A stretch of DNA of 64,000 nucleotides from Flavobacterium enshiense DK69 (GCF_000498495.1 NZ_AVCS01000021.1:1-64000); one strand, 5' to 3'; shown: positions 34,673 through 44,374, counted from the stretch's first letter. Translations and numbers: made by a program. Notes: a model not told the origin generated them from the sequence alone.

Positions 34673-34702
34673 TTGTTTATCAATAAATTTTTATTAAATT
34701 TG
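34673..34702 (+). promoter_or_regulatory. Promoter of the DUF2975-XRE pair
   Basis: TTG at 34673-34675, 19 bases, then TAAATTTG at 34695-34702, with the ATG 27 bases downstream. A second TAAATTTG follows at 34713-34720. Confidence 0.65.
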
Positions 34703-34729
34703 TGATGTAATTTTAAATTTGAAACAATT

Positions 34730-35266
34730 ATGTCAACAAAGAATAACTTCGTATTTAATGGCTTACTTGTTATTGCTTGGGTAATCTTCGTAGGCTTATC
34801 CATTGAAGCAGGAGGCTTGGTGGTCAATTTCATATTCAGCCTATTCAAACCTGAATTTGTGCAAAATCTGTATCAGAAGCTGGACTTAAGTGAAATGTAT
34901 AATCGTAGCAAATGGGCATTTTTTGTTATGTATACTTTTATTTTGAGCATTGCTGTTTTGAAAGCATACCTGTTCTGTATAGTTATCAGGCTTTTACACA
35001 AAATTAATTTATCAAAACCATTCACCAGCTTTGTTTCGGAACAGATATCAAAGATGAGTCACTACACTTTTTCAATTGGAATCTTGAGTTATGTAGCCAG
35101 ACAAACAGCCAAAAACTTGCAGCATCGTGGTTATGCTATTGACAACCTAAACCAGTTTTGGGTCGACAGTGAAGCATTTATCTTAATGGCGGCTGTAATC
35201 TATGTTATTGCAACAATTTTTGCAAAAGGAATTGAAATCCAAAACGAAAACGATTTAACTGTATAG
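34730..35266 (+). CDS. DUF2975 membrane protein
   Basis: The 178-residue protein has four hydrophobic segments (about 8-36, 62-86, 108-124 and 148-165) and the general layout of DUF2975. Members of this family are nearly always followed by a short XRE-type regulator, exactly as here (three bases downstream). The biochemical role is unknown; the pairing suggests a membrane sensor or a regulator-controlled membrane protein. The gene has its own promoter. Confidence 0.8.
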   Translation: MSTKNNFVFNGLLVIAWVIFVGLSIEAGGLVVNFIFSLFKPEFVQNLYQKLDLSEMYNRSKWAFFVMYTFILSIAVLKAYLFCIVIRLLHKINLSKPFTSFVSEQISKMSHYTFSIGILSYVARQTAKNLQHRGYAIDNLNQFWVDSEAFILMAAVIYVIATIFAKGIEIQNENDLTV

Positions 35267-35269
35267 ACT

Positions 35270-35482
35270 ATGCCAATCATTGTAAACTTAGACGTGATGA
35301 TGGCAAAACGTAAAATTTCTCTGAATGAACTTTCTGAAAGAGTTGATTTGACATTATCCAATCTTTCTATTTTGAAAACCGGAAAGGCAAAAGCAATCCG
35401 GTTTAGCACATTAGAGGCGATTTGTAAAGCCTTAGACTGTCAACCCGGTGACATTTTAGAATATGTTAGTGATGACAAATAA
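35270..35482 (+). CDS. Small XRE/Cro-type transcriptional regulator (YozG-like)
   Basis: The 70-residue protein is almost entirely one helix-turn-helix domain: MMAKRKISLNELSERVDLT, then LSNLSILKTGKAKAIRF and LEAICKALDCQPGDILEY, the typical Cro/C1 signature of the small YozG kind. It lies three bases after the DUF2975 gene and should be translated from the same message. It may control its own operon; no operator was identified, although TAAATTTG occurs twice upstream. Confidence 0.88.
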   Translation: MPIIVNLDVMMAKRKISLNELSERVDLTLSNLSILKTGKAKAIRFSTLEAICKALDCQPGDILEYVSDDK

Positions 35483-35538
35483 ATAACGAACAGCTAATGG
35501 CTGTCTTATTAAGGATTCATCGGGGTTTCTTTTCGAAT

Positions 35539-36102
35539 TTATACTCTTAAAGAGCCTCGAAATCCTCTGGCAGCATAATATGATTCTGCACCATTGTGAT
35601 ACAGGAAGACTGTACCATAACGGAAATCGCAGAAAACAGCACCGCCAAGTTTTCGGATATCGGCAGGTGTTTTCACCCAGCTCGATGTTTTTGAGTCGAA
35701 TTTTCCAAATTTATGCAGTTCGCGGTATTCTTCTTCCGTTAACAGTTCAATCCCTATGGAAGCGGCCATGTCAAGTGCGCTGTCTGCCGGTTTGTATTCT
35801 TTTCGTGAGTCAAGGGCAGCACGGTCGTAGCACAGGCTTCTTCTGCCTTTAGGACTTTCTGCGGAACAATCATAAAAAATATATTCGTCTGTATTTTTAT
35901 TATAACCAACTACATCAGGTTCGCCTCCTGTTTGTTCCATTTCATTTAGTGACCAGAGTTTAATGGTATTGGCTTCCAATTTTGCTTGTACTTTATTCCA
36001 TTCAAGGCCTTCATGACGGCTCATGTTTTTTTCGAAACGTGTTTTTAGTGTTTTAAACAGTTCTTCGCGTTGTTTCGGAGATAATTCTTTTTCGTTTGCC
36101 AT
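35539..36102 (-). CDS. DUF4256 family protein
   Basis: The 187-residue protein carries features of DUF4256: 'EGLEWNKVQAKLE', 'LWSLNEMEQTGGEPDVVG', 'YDCSAESPKGRRSLCYD' and a C-terminal 'FCDFRYGTVFLYHNGA' block ending in a basic tail. The family is widespread in bacteria but has no known function; conserved Asp, Glu and Arg residues suggest an enzyme. It is soluble, with no signal peptide. It is the last gene of a minus-strand run, 36 bases after the NAD(P)-binding gene. Confidence 0.85.
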   Translation of the reverse strand: MANEKELSPKQREELFKTLKTRFEKNMSRHEGLEWNKVQAKLEANTIKLWSLNEMEQTGGEPDVVGYNKNTDEYIFYDCSAESPKGRRSLCYDRAALDSRKEYKPADSALDMAASIGIELLTEEEYRELHKFGKFDSKTSSWVKTPADIRKLGGAVFCDFRYGTVFLYHNGAESYYAARGFRGSLRV

Positions 36103-36138
36103 TTTTGTAATGTGTTAATTTGATTAGAGAATATTGGG

Positions 36139-36768
36139 TTAATACATAATTCGGGGTTTCTGCTTAATATATAAGCCTTGTTCTGCTACAGAGAGCATAA
36201 ATTCGGATAAATCTTTTCGGGATATTGTAAACAGTAACGAATTTGGTAAAATAGCTTCACCAACATTGTATTCACCAATGAATTTGCCATTGGTTAATTT
36301 GGGAGCTCGCACAATGGTCCAATCCAAATCACTGCTCTCAATTATGTTTTCCTTGATTTTATGGTCTTGAGTTGCCTTGCTCAATATAAGAGGCATTATA
36401 TAATTCACTAAGAATCCCAATCCTTTTTTGTTGTCGTCCACTCCAATAAATGAGAGATAAACAAATCGTTTTACAGATTTTGTGTCCATTGCCTTAACAA
36501 TGTTTTTAATTCCCGTTATCAGGGCTGGATCATGTATAAAAGGTGTTTTGGCTCCTAATGCACAAATGACAGCATCCTGATTTTCAATGGAGCGTTCAAC
36601 AGCATTTGTATCGGTTACATCACCCTTAAAGACAGTTAAATTTGGATGATGTAAATGAAAATTTTCAGGAGTCCTTACAAAGGCTGTAACCTGATGTCCT
36701 TTTTCTAAAGCCTGTTGGGTTAATTGTAAACCTGTTAAACCCGACGCGCCAAATATCAGTATTTTCAT
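36139..36768 (-). CDS. NAD(P)-binding oxidoreductase, atypical SDR (NmrA-like)
   Basis: The 209-residue protein begins with a Rossmann fold nucleotide motif (GASGLTGLQL), followed by 'GDVTDTNAVERSI', 'AVICALGAK' and 'RFVYLSFIGV', and later 'DLDWTIVRAPKLTNG'. This is the pattern of the atypical short-chain dehydrogenases annotated as NAD(P)H-binding or NmrA-like. The classical YxxxK catalytic pair is not evident, so it may be a redox sensor or an oxidoreductase. It lies 43 bases downstream of the iminopeptidase-like gene. Confidence 0.85.
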   Translation of the reverse strand: MKILIFGASGLTGLQLTQQALEKGHQVTAFVRTPENFHLHHPNLTVFKGDVTDTNAVERSIENQDAVICALGAKTPFIHDPALITGIKNIVKAMDTKSVKRFVYLSFIGVDDNKKGLGFLVNYIMPLILSKATQDHKIKENIIESSDLDWTIVRAPKLTNGKFIGEYNVGEAILPNSLLFTISRKDLSEFMLSVAEQGLYIKQKPRIMY

Positions 36769-36811
36769 GATTTTTAGGATTTAAAAAAGATGAGCCATTA
36801 ATGTTCAAGGC

Positions 36812-37837
36812 TTATTTCTTAAGAAACGAAATCAAACCCTTAAAATAAACTTCCTGATCGTCATAAAAGTCCATGTGGCTTCCTTTCGGACAGAACAGGT
36901 AAGTACCTTTTTTAACCGATTTTGCCATTTGCTCCATATGCTTCGGATCCATGGTGTCGTAACGTGCACCAATAACGAGAGTCGGAATGGTAATGCTTTT
37001 TAAATCTGGCTGGCGGTTCCATTTCTCAAGTTTACCGGAAATACCAAATTCGCTGGGCCCCTGCATGGTCACATAAAGCGACTGGTTCATTTTTCCAAAC
37101 GAACGCTGTACCGGTTCCGGCCAATCTTTTGCAGGCATACGCAAAATATGTTTCTCATAAAAATTTGGCATCAGCAATTCCATGTAGCGCGGATTGGAAA
37201 AATCGCCTTTCTCTTCAATGGCTCTCAGTTCTTTCAATACATCCGGATCCAACTGTTTGGCAAGAACTTCATCGGCATATTTTCCGTAGGCAACGGCATC
37301 CGACATCATATTGGAAATGATTAACCCTTTCATATTATTCTGGTACTTCATGGTATATTCCATAGCCAGAATTCCGCCCCAAGAGTGTCCCAATAAATAA
37401 AAATTGTCTTTGTTGAGGTTAAGGGATTTACGAACCTGTTCTACTTCTTCCACATAACGTGGCAAATCCCACAGGGAAACGTCTTTAGGATTGTCTGAAT
37501 TTCCACATCCCAATTGATCATAATAGATGAACTCAATTCCTTCTGCCGGCAGAAAACTTTCGAAACATTCGAAATATTCATGAGTGGCTCCAGGGCCGCC
37601 GTTCAATAAAAGTACTTTGGTTGTAGGATTGTTTCCAAAGCGTTTTGTCCATACTTTAAATGTACCTTTCGGGGTCTCAATCGGAATTATCTGAATACCT
37701 CCAGTTTGAATTGAATCATTACTTTTTTGAAAATAAGGATTCATTTGGGCTGTTTGTTTTTCTGAAGTTTCCTTGCAGCTAAAGAAAAGCGGAGAAAGTG
37801 AGAGTGTAAGTAATAAAAGGGAACATTTTTTTATCAT
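36812..37837 (-). CDS. Proline iminopeptidase-family lipoprotein (S33)
   Basis: The 341-residue alpha/beta hydrolase has a lipoprotein signal (FFSC, Cys near 21). Motifs are NGGPG (oxyanion), YDQLGCGNS, the nucleophile elbow GHSWGG, an acid in GARYDTMDP and a late His in KGSHMDF. These fit prolyl aminopeptidases (S33), which remove N-terminal proline from peptides. The lipoprotein signal places it in the periplasm or outer membrane, where it may work on small peptides. It lies 17 bases after the bestrophin gene. Confidence 0.87.
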   Translation of the reverse strand: MIKKCSLLLLTLSLSPLFFSCKETSEKQTAQMNPYFQKSNDSIQTGGIQIIPIETPKGTFKVWTKRFGNNPTTKVLLLNGGPGATHEYFECFESFLPAEGIEFIYYDQLGCGNSDNPKDVSLWDLPRYVEEVEQVRKSLNLNKDNFYLLGHSWGGILAMEYTMKYQNNMKGLIISNMMSDAVAYGKYADEVLAKQLDPDVLKELRAIEEKGDFSNPRYMELLMPNFYEKHILRMPAKDWPEPVQRSFGKMNQSLYVTMQGPSEFGISGKLEKWNRQPDLKSITIPTLVIGARYDTMDPKHMEQMAKSVKKGTYLFCPKGSHMDFYDDQEVYFKGLISFLKK

Positions 37838-37854
37838 GGATTTTTCTTATAAAA

Positions 37855-38718
37855 TTAAAGAATTTCCCCGACATGTTTTTTAATGTTCTCCGATATTTTT
37901 TTTGTTGGCAAATCATTTTCATCATCCCCAAACGGATCTTCAATTTCTTCGGCAATTAGCTCCAAACTAGCGAGTACATAAAAGATGAAAACCACAACCG
38001 GAACTACATAATAGCCTAATGTGAAAGCGTATCCGAAGGGCAAGGTCATCACATAAAAGAAGATGAATTTTTTAAGGAATGCACTGTAAGAGTAGGGAAT
38101 AGGCGTGTTTTTAATGCGCTCACATGCACCGCATATATCGGTAAACGATTGAATTTCAGAATTGAGAATGATTAATTGATCACCGGTTATTTTTCCTGAG
38201 TTGTACAAATCATTGATCTTTTCAAACATCATTTTAGCTACCTGATTTGGTCTGTGTTTTTCATGATCGATTTTTAAATCAAGTCCTTCAAAAAGACTAA
38301 GCCCAGTTTCTTCGTTTTTCAGATGTTTGTTAAGAATGGAAGCGTACCCCGGAATAGCTTTTCTGAAATAAGCCCTGTCGTGTTCATCTCTTAAAATAAC
38401 AGAAAGTTTCATGGCTAAATTTCGACTGTTGTTTACTAGGCTTCCCCACATTCTTCGGCCTTCCCACCATCTGTCGTAAGCGGTATTCGTTCTGAAGACC
38501 AACAGTAATGAAATTACAAAACCCAGCATTCCGTGCATGGCGCCTATATTTCTCACATAACTATTTTCAGGAAGATTTAAATAGCTGACTTCTAAATATC
38601 CAATGAAGCCTGAATAAATGCCAATAAAAATCATTAGCGGAAGTAAAAGCCTAAAAGTATCTGCCTTGTGAAATCTAAATATGAAAGTGATCCAGTCTTT
38701 TGTGTTATATTGTACCAT
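37855..38718 (-). CDS. Bestrophin-family anion channel
   Basis: The 287-residue membrane protein has the bestrophin (RFP-TM) marks: 'FRLLLPLMIFIGIYSG' near the N-terminus, 'FRTNTAYDRWWEGRRMWG' around residue 75-92 and a C-terminal 'IEDPFGDDENDLP' segment, the acidic cluster that binds calcium in the eukaryotic relatives. Bacterial members form pentameric channels; whether chloride or another ion passes is unknown. It is separated from recG by 61 bases of non-coding sequence. Confidence 0.92.
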   Translation of the reverse strand: MVQYNTKDWITFIFRFHKADTFRLLLPLMIFIGIYSGFIGYLEVSYLNLPENSYVRNIGAMHGMLGFVISLLLVFRTNTAYDRWWEGRRMWGSLVNNSRNLAMKLSVILRDEHDRAYFRKAIPGYASILNKHLKNEETGLSLFEGLDLKIDHEKHRPNQVAKMMFEKINDLYNSGKITGDQLIILNSEIQSFTDICGACERIKNTPIPYSYSAFLKKFIFFYVMTLPFGYAFTLGYYVVPVVVFIFYVLASLELIAEEIEDPFGDDENDLPTKKISENIKKHVGEIL

Positions 38719-38779
38719 ATCTTGAGTTATGAGTTATCTCTGTCCTCTAATTTCTTGTGTCTTGTTTCTTTTCTCCAGT

Positions 38780-40882
38780 CTAACTAATGTAATTCCAAAT
38801 CGATTTCTTCTTACCCAGCTCAATAAAAACTTTTCGCAATGTCTGATGTTCCGGTTTTTCCATTGCAGCGTCATCTTTTAAAAGCTTTATGGCGTGGTGA
38901 CGGGCAAGCATTAAAACATCCTTATCTTTTACCAGATCGGCTATCTGTAAGTTTAAGACACCGCTCTGTTGTTTTCCCATTATATCTCCGGGTCCGCGAA
39001 GTTTTAAATCGACTTCCGCAATTTCAAAACCGTCATTTGTTGCACACATGGTTTCGATTCGGGTTTTGGTATCGTTGCTCAATTTATGTCCGCTCATTAA
39101 GATGCAATAACTCTGCTCGGCGCCACGTCCTACTCTTCCACGTAACTGATGTAATTGTGATAAACCGAAACGTTCTGCACTCTCAATAATCATCACGCTG
39201 GCATTGGGAACGTTAACGCCGACTTCAATAACCGTCGTCGCAACCATTATATTGGTTTTTCCTTCGGCAAAGCGTTTCATCTCGGCATCTTTTTCGGAAG
39301 GTTTCATTTGTCCGTGTACAATAGAAACGGAATATTGCGGTAACGGGAAATCCCTTGTGATTCCGTTATAACCATCCATTAAATCTTTATAATCCATTTT
39401 CTCCGATTCTTGGATTAGCGGATACACAATATAAATCTGTCTTCCCTTTGCAATTTCGTCTCTCAGGAATTTCCATACTTTCAGTCGGTTATTGTCATAA
39501 CGATGTACGGTTTGGATTGGCTTTCTGCCTGGAGGTAATTCGTCAATAACGGAAACATCCAAATCACCATACAAACTCATCGCTAAAGTACGCGGAATAG
39601 GAGTGGCGGTCATTACCAGAACGTGTGGAGGAACTTCATTTTTTTTCCACAACTTACTGCGCTGCTCCACGCCAAAACGATGCTGCTCATCAATAATTGC
39701 CAGACCAAGATTTTTGAATTGCACCTTGTCTTCCAGCAAAGCATGTGTACCGATTATGATGTGCAGACTGCCGTTTTCAAGTTCTTCATGGATGATTTTT
39801 CTATCTGAAGTTTTAGTTGAACCGGTTAATAGTTTTATGTTGAGGTTTAGTTCTTTGGCTAATTCTGTTATACCAACAAAATGCTGTGAGGCAAGAATTT
39901 CCGTGGGCGCCATTAGACAAGCCTGAAAACCGTTATCGATAGCTAAAAGCATGCTCATCAATCCGACGATGGTTTTTCCGGAACCAACATCACCCTGAAG
40001 TAATCGGTTCATTTGCGCATTGCTGCCTAAATCATTTCGGATTTCTTTCAGTACTTTTTTCTGGGCATTGGTTAAATCAAACGGAAGATGACTGTTGTAG
40101 AATGTCGTAAAATAATCGCCTACTTTCTCAAACGGATGGCCTTTGATTTTATGTTTACGGATGAGGTTCTTGGTAATCAGTTGCAGCTGAATGAAAAACA
40201 ATTCTTCAAATTTTAAGCGGAATTGCGCTTTGGCCAAAAGCTCCTGACTTTTCGGAAAATGAATGTTGAACAAGGCAGCGTTCTTCGGAATCAGTTTTAA
40301 TTCTTCGAGTAAATAAGTCGGCAGGGTTTCAGTGAATAATGAATGTGTTTCAATAAACAACTGCTGCATCATTTTATTAATGACTTTGTTCGAAATACCT
40401 TTATTGGCTAATTTTTCCGTACTCGGATAAACAGGTTGCATGGCCGATCGTAAACTCGCTTTGTGTTCTTCAACTAATTCCATTTCCGGATGTGCCATGT
40501 TGAACAATCCGTTAAAGGAAGTCGTTTTCCCGAAAATCACGTAAGGTGTGTTTATTTTCAGGCTTTCGCGTATCCATTTTTGCCCTTGGAACCAAACCAG
40601 TTCCATTTCGCCTGTATCATCAACAAAAGTGGCTACCAGACGTTTTCCTTTTTTCTGCTCGACAGTTTTGATATGAATCACTTTACCGACGATCTGAACC
40701 TCTGAATTGCTGTTTTGCAGTTCGTTGATTTTGTAATACCGCGTACGGTCGATGTAACGGTTCGGATAAAGATTGATTAAATCGCCGTATCGATGAATGT
40801 TCAGTTCCTTACGCAACAAATCCCCACGCTGAGGACCAACGCCTTTCAGATATTCAATGGGAGTGTCAAGTAAGTTATTCAT
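38780..40882 (-). CDS. recG: ATP-dependent DNA helicase RecG
   Basis: RecG reverses stalled replication forks and branch-migrates Holliday junctions. The 700-residue product has the N-terminal wedge/OB domain (to about 175), helicase motif I GDVGSGKT, motif II DEQH (LAIIDEQHRFG), motif III ATPIPRTLA, and the C-terminal helicase half with 'RGRVGRGAEQSYC'. The start MNNLLDTPIEYLKGVGPQRG is the usual RecG start. It lies downstream of the PP-loop ATPase gene on the same strand, with a gap of 53 bases. Confidence 0.97.
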   Translation of the reverse strand: MNNLLDTPIEYLKGVGPQRGDLLRKELNIHRYGDLINLYPNRYIDRTRYYKINELQNSNSEVQIVGKVIHIKTVEQKKGKRLVATFVDDTGEMELVWFQGQKWIRESLKINTPYVIFGKTTSFNGLFNMAHPEMELVEEHKASLRSAMQPVYPSTEKLANKGISNKVINKMMQQLFIETHSLFTETLPTYLLEELKLIPKNAALFNIHFPKSQELLAKAQFRLKFEELFFIQLQLITKNLIRKHKIKGHPFEKVGDYFTTFYNSHLPFDLTNAQKKVLKEIRNDLGSNAQMNRLLQGDVGSGKTIVGLMSMLLAIDNGFQACLMAPTEILASQHFVGITELAKELNLNIKLLTGSTKTSDRKIIHEELENGSLHIIIGTHALLEDKVQFKNLGLAIIDEQHRFGVEQRSKLWKKNEVPPHVLVMTATPIPRTLAMSLYGDLDVSVIDELPPGRKPIQTVHRYDNNRLKVWKFLRDEIAKGRQIYIVYPLIQESEKMDYKDLMDGYNGITRDFPLPQYSVSIVHGQMKPSEKDAEMKRFAEGKTNIMVATTVIEVGVNVPNASVMIIESAERFGLSQLHQLRGRVGRGAEQSYCILMSGHKLSNDTKTRIETMCATNDGFEIAEVDLKLRGPGDIMGKQQSGVLNLQIADLVKDKDVLMLARHHAIKLLKDDAAMEKPEHQTLRKVFIELGKKKSIWNYIS

Positions 40883-40935
40883 TTTGGCTTGTAAAAAGTA
40901 AAGCGAATATAAAACTTAATTTTTCAAATGAAAAG

Positions 40936-41691
40936 TTATTTCGGAATCAAATCACAATACCAAAATCCGTAATCAAAAGCGCTGTCATCTGTATCACAAG
41001 CGGTATTGGATGATTCTTTTTTAGGTTTCTCGTATTTACGATACACAATTTCTCCGATTTCAAAATCGATTGGTTTGGAGAAAATCGGCCCGTCAAAAGT
41101 AAACGTGTGGAATTCTCCGTTTTCTCCGCAAACATCAACATCATCAGGTAAATCGGCTATGAATTGCTCATCGATAACTCTTCCAACAAAACTTTTATCT
41201 AGATTTCGTTCGTTTACACAGGTTACTATTGTTTTGAAGCCCAAATCCAGAAATTCATGGATCAGTTCTCTCGTGTCAATTTTCCATAGCGGAAAAACGC
41301 CTTCCAATTGCATTTCGGCTAATTTATCTTCTCGGTATTTTCGTAAATCTTCCAGGAAAATGTCGCCAAAAACAGAAAGGGTAACACCTTTTTCTTTGAA
41401 ATGATTCAGCGTCTGTCTCATAACATCTTCATAAACTTCCATGGTAGGCATTTCGGGAATTTCCATTTTATAAAGCGGTAATCCGATGCTTTCGGCTTGT
41501 TGTTCCAAAAGTTCAGCGCGAACACCATGCATGGAAATCCGATTGTATTGTTTGTTTACGCTTGTTAGAAGCGAAACGATTTCCATATCGGGATTCTGAA
41601 GGATTTTATATAAGGCCAGAGCCGAATCTTTTCCGCTGCTCCAGTTAAAAAGGGCTTTCTTTTTCAAATCTTGTAATTTGGAAGTAAACAT
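40936..41691 (-). CDS. Diphthine--ammonia ligase-like PP-loop ATPase (Dph6/DUF71)
   Basis: The 251-residue protein has the PP-loop (NWSSGKDSALAL, about 16-27), and the later conserved VCGENGEFHTF, which define the Dph6/DUF71 family. In eukaryotes and archaea this enzyme amidates diphthine on elongation factor 2. Bacteria have no diphthamide, so the substrate here must be something else and is unknown. The C-terminus carries three cysteines that are not part of the core. The gene is divergent from the M1 aminopeptidase gene, with 51 bases between. Confidence 0.87.
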   Translation of the reverse strand: MFTSKLQDLKKKALFNWSSGKDSALALYKILQNPDMEIVSLLTSVNKQYNRISMHGVRAELLEQQAESIGLPLYKMEIPEMPTMEVYEDVMRQTLNHFKEKGVTLSVFGDIFLEDLRKYREDKLAEMQLEGVFPLWKIDTRELIHEFLDLGFKTIVTCVNERNLDKSFVGRVIDEQFIADLPDDVDVCGENGEFHTFTFDGPIFSKPIDFEIGEIVYRKYEKPKKESSNTACDTDDSAFDYGFWYCDLIPK

Positions 41692-41742
41692 ACAAAAAAG
41701 TCCGAAATTCCTTTGTATTTTTGGGATTCTTATAAATTCACC

Positions 41743-43809
41743 ATGAAATATTTTTTACTGATTATCACTTCATTCGCTTTTGCACAGCAAACTAAAAAAG
41801 TCGATTTTATTTCGTTAAACGCCAATTTGAATCCAAATTCAATTGAAAAATCCATCAGTGGAAATATAGCTTATGATTTTGTAGTGAAATCAAAAACGGA
41901 TACCATTAAAATTGATGCGATCCGAATGGAATTCAGTGATGTAAAAATCAATGGTAAATCAGTACAATTTAAAAACTCAGGAAAAGCATTAAATCTTTTC
42001 GAAGGTTATAAGAAAGGAAAAAACAAACTGGAATTTTCTTATTCGGCAAAACCGAAGCAAACCATGTATTTTGTTGGTGATTTTTCAACGGGTTCCGGAC
42101 AAATTTGGACGCAGGGACAAGGGAAATATACGTCACATTGGTTGCCTAGTTTTGACGACGTAAACGAAAAAGTGATTTTTAATATCTCGACGCAGTTCAG
42201 AAATGATTTTACCGTTTTATCGAACGGTGTTTTAAAAAACACCAGCATGAATTCAAAGGGAAATTTGAAAACCTGGAATTATCAGATGCAAAAACCTATG
42301 AGTTCTTATTTGGTAATGTTGGCCATTGGGAAGTTTGTAAAGAAAACGGAAACTTCAAAATCAGGAACACCATTGGAATTTTATCTGAGAGAAGAAGACA
42401 AAGATAAATTCTCAACAACCTATAAATTTTCAAAAGAGATTTTTGATTTTTTTGAAAAAGAAATAGGGGTGAAGTATCCTTGGGAAGTATACCGCCAGGT
42501 TCCTGTTATGGATTTTTTATATGCCGGAATGGAAAACACAACTTCAACGATTTTTGCACAGGATTTTGTAGTGGATGAAATTGGGTTTAATGACCGAACT
42601 TACATGAATGTAAATGCGCACGAACTAGCCCATCAGTGGTTTGGCGACATGGTTACGGCCCAAACGGGAAAACACCATTGGCTGCAGGAAGGTTTTGCAA
42701 CCTATTATGCATTATTGGCCGAAAAGGAACTCTTTGGCGAAGACCATTTTAACTTCGAATTGTACCAGACGGCAGAAACATTGCAAAGAGCTGCGAAAAC
42801 GGATACGATTCCGCTACTAAATGAAAAAGCAAGTTCGCTTACGTTTTATCAGAAAGGAGCTTGGGCGCTGCATAATCTGAGAGAACAAGTTGGTGATAAA
42901 AATTTCAAAAAGGCTGTCAAACGATATTTAAAGAAATACAGATTCGAAAATGTGAATACGGATAATTTTTTGGCTGAGATTAATAAAGTTTCCAAATACG
43001 ATGCCAATCTCTTTAGGAAAAACTGGTTGCAAGCATCCGGATTTCAGGTGAATGAAGCATTGGCTATTCTGAAGAAAAACAAATTCATGTCGGATTATCT
43101 TAATTTGGTAGAGCAGTCGGAAGTACCTTTTTCAGAAAAGAAAGCCCGTTTTGAAGCCATTTTAAATTCTGATGCTTTTTATCCTATGAAAGAGGAAGTT
43201 GTTTATCAGATGACAGAAGTTCCTTTTGAGGAGAAAAAAGACTTGTTGCTAATAGCTATGAAATCGGATAATAGTAAAATCAGACAAGCTATTGCTGTTA
43301 CGATGAAACAAATTCCGCTTGATTTCAAATCAGAATACATGACCCTACTGAATGATCATTCTTATTTTACAAGGGAAGTAGCTTTTAAAAATGTAATGGC
43401 ACAATTTCCAGAAGATCGGTTTTCTGTATTAGAACAAACGAAAGACTGGGGTGGCTTCAGTGATAAGAATTTACGAATTGCCTGGTTGACATTGGCTTTG
43501 GCTACACCGGACTATCAAGAAGAGAACAAGGTGAAGTTTTATGATGAATTACTAAGATATACTACACCGAATTTTGAAGCCAACACAAGACAAAACGCCA
43601 TTGTGAATTTATTATTTCTTAATAAAGCCGATAAAAACGTATTGCCTAATCTGGTAAACGGATTAACCCATCCTAAATGGCAGTTTACTAAGTTTTGCCG
43701 CGAAAAAATCAGGGAAATGCTGAAACAGGATACATTCAGAAAGTATTTCCAGGAGTTGTTGCCTACATTGCCTGAAAACGAAAAAACACAACTGCAACGA
43801 TTATTTTAG
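41743..43809 (+). CDS. M1 family aminopeptidase
   Basis: The 688-residue zinc aminopeptidase begins with a signal peptide (MKYFLLIITSFAFAQ), so it works outside the inner membrane. The catalytic motif is HELAHQWFGD with the second Glu in LQEGFATY 18 residues later, and the substrate motif is AGMEN, a variant of GAMEN. I chose the ATG at 41743 because it begins the signal peptide; the frame is open ten codons further. A -7-like TATTTTTG is at 41716-41723. The C-terminal LPTLPENEKTQLQRLF reappears in a fragment at 44443-44544. Confidence 0.93.
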   Translation: MKYFLLIITSFAFAQQTKKVDFISLNANLNPNSIEKSISGNIAYDFVVKSKTDTIKIDAIRMEFSDVKINGKSVQFKNSGKALNLFEGYKKGKNKLEFSYSAKPKQTMYFVGDFSTGSGQIWTQGQGKYTSHWLPSFDDVNEKVIFNISTQFRNDFTVLSNGVLKNTSMNSKGNLKTWNYQMQKPMSSYLVMLAIGKFVKKTETSKSGTPLEFYLREEDKDKFSTTYKFSKEIFDFFEKEIGVKYPWEVYRQVPVMDFLYAGMENTTSTIFAQDFVVDEIGFNDRTYMNVNAHELAHQWFGDMVTAQTGKHHWLQEGFATYYALLAEKELFGEDHFNFELYQTAETLQRAAKTDTIPLLNEKASSLTFYQKGAWALHNLREQVGDKNFKKAVKRYLKKYRFENVNTDNFLAEINKVSKYDANLFRKNWLQASGFQVNEALAILKKNKFMSDYLNLVEQSEVPFSEKKARFEAILNSDAFYPMKEEVVYQMTEVPFEEKKDLLLIAMKSDNSKIRQAIAVTMKQIPLDFKSEYMTLLNDHSYFTREVAFKNVMAQFPEDRFSVLEQTKDWGGFSDKNLRIAWLTLALATPDYQEENKVKFYDELLRYTTPNFEANTRQNAIVNLLFLNKADKNVLPNLVNGLTHPKWQFTKFCREKIREMLKQDTFRKYFQELLPTLPENEKTQLQRLF

Positions 43810-43871
43810 TTTTTTTTAACAAATTTATCAGGATAAAATCCTACATTTATAAAAATGTAAAAAGATAATAT

Positions 43872-44369
43872 ATGAAAAAACACTTAAAGTATTTTGCCGT
43901 TTTACTAATTACTGTTTTTGCAGTAAGCTGTGATTCTAACGATGACAATTCAAGAAATGACAATTCAAGCAATGATAGTAGCGAATATATTTCATATAAG
44001 ATAGATGGTGGAGAAACCGTTTTTGCAAATGACATATCATGGGCAGGCCCAATTCCAATTAACGAAGGAGGATTAGGAACTGAATTATGGGTCGTAGGTA
44101 ATCTCGCAAATGGAGGAATCATTAAAATAAGTGGAGACGTATGCGCTCCAGGAGTTTATACAACAGCCACACATCATTTCGGTATTGACGGTCCGTTTGG
44201 AGGTGTATATGCTGTTGGCGGAGATACGCCAGCAAACACAATGTCCTTTAATTTAACCAATCATGGTAATTTAGGAGAATATATCGACATGACTTTTAGC
44301 GGTACATATACCAATCAAACAGGAACGCATACCTTAAATGGTACTGTTCATGTTATAAGAAATCATTAA
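43872..44369 (+). CDS. Small lipoprotein, function unknown
   Basis: The 165-residue product has a lipoprotein signal (VFAVSC, Cys at 20), then a low-complexity Asp/Asn/Ser stretch (about 21-37, typical of a flexible linker), then a beta-rich domain with Gly- and Thr-rich turns (HHFGIDGPFGGVYAVGG) and a 'TGTHTLNGTVHVI' end. It is not recognised. The linker plus small domain is common among exposed Bacteroidetes lipoproteins. Confidence 0.75.
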   Translation: MKKHLKYFAVLLITVFAVSCDSNDDNSRNDNSSNDSSEYISYKIDGGETVFANDISWAGPIPINEGGLGTELWVVGNLANGGIIKISGDVCAPGVYTTATHHFGIDGPFGGVYAVGGDTPANTMSFNLTNHGNLGEYIDMTFSGTYTNQTGTHTLNGTVHVIRNH

Positions 44370-44374
44370 TGAAA

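Noticed and set aside
34730..35482. Toxin-antitoxin module
   Set aside because: The size and the helix-turn-helix fit an antitoxin, but the partner is a four-segment DUF2975 membrane protein, a known regulator pairing, and no toxin domain is seen.
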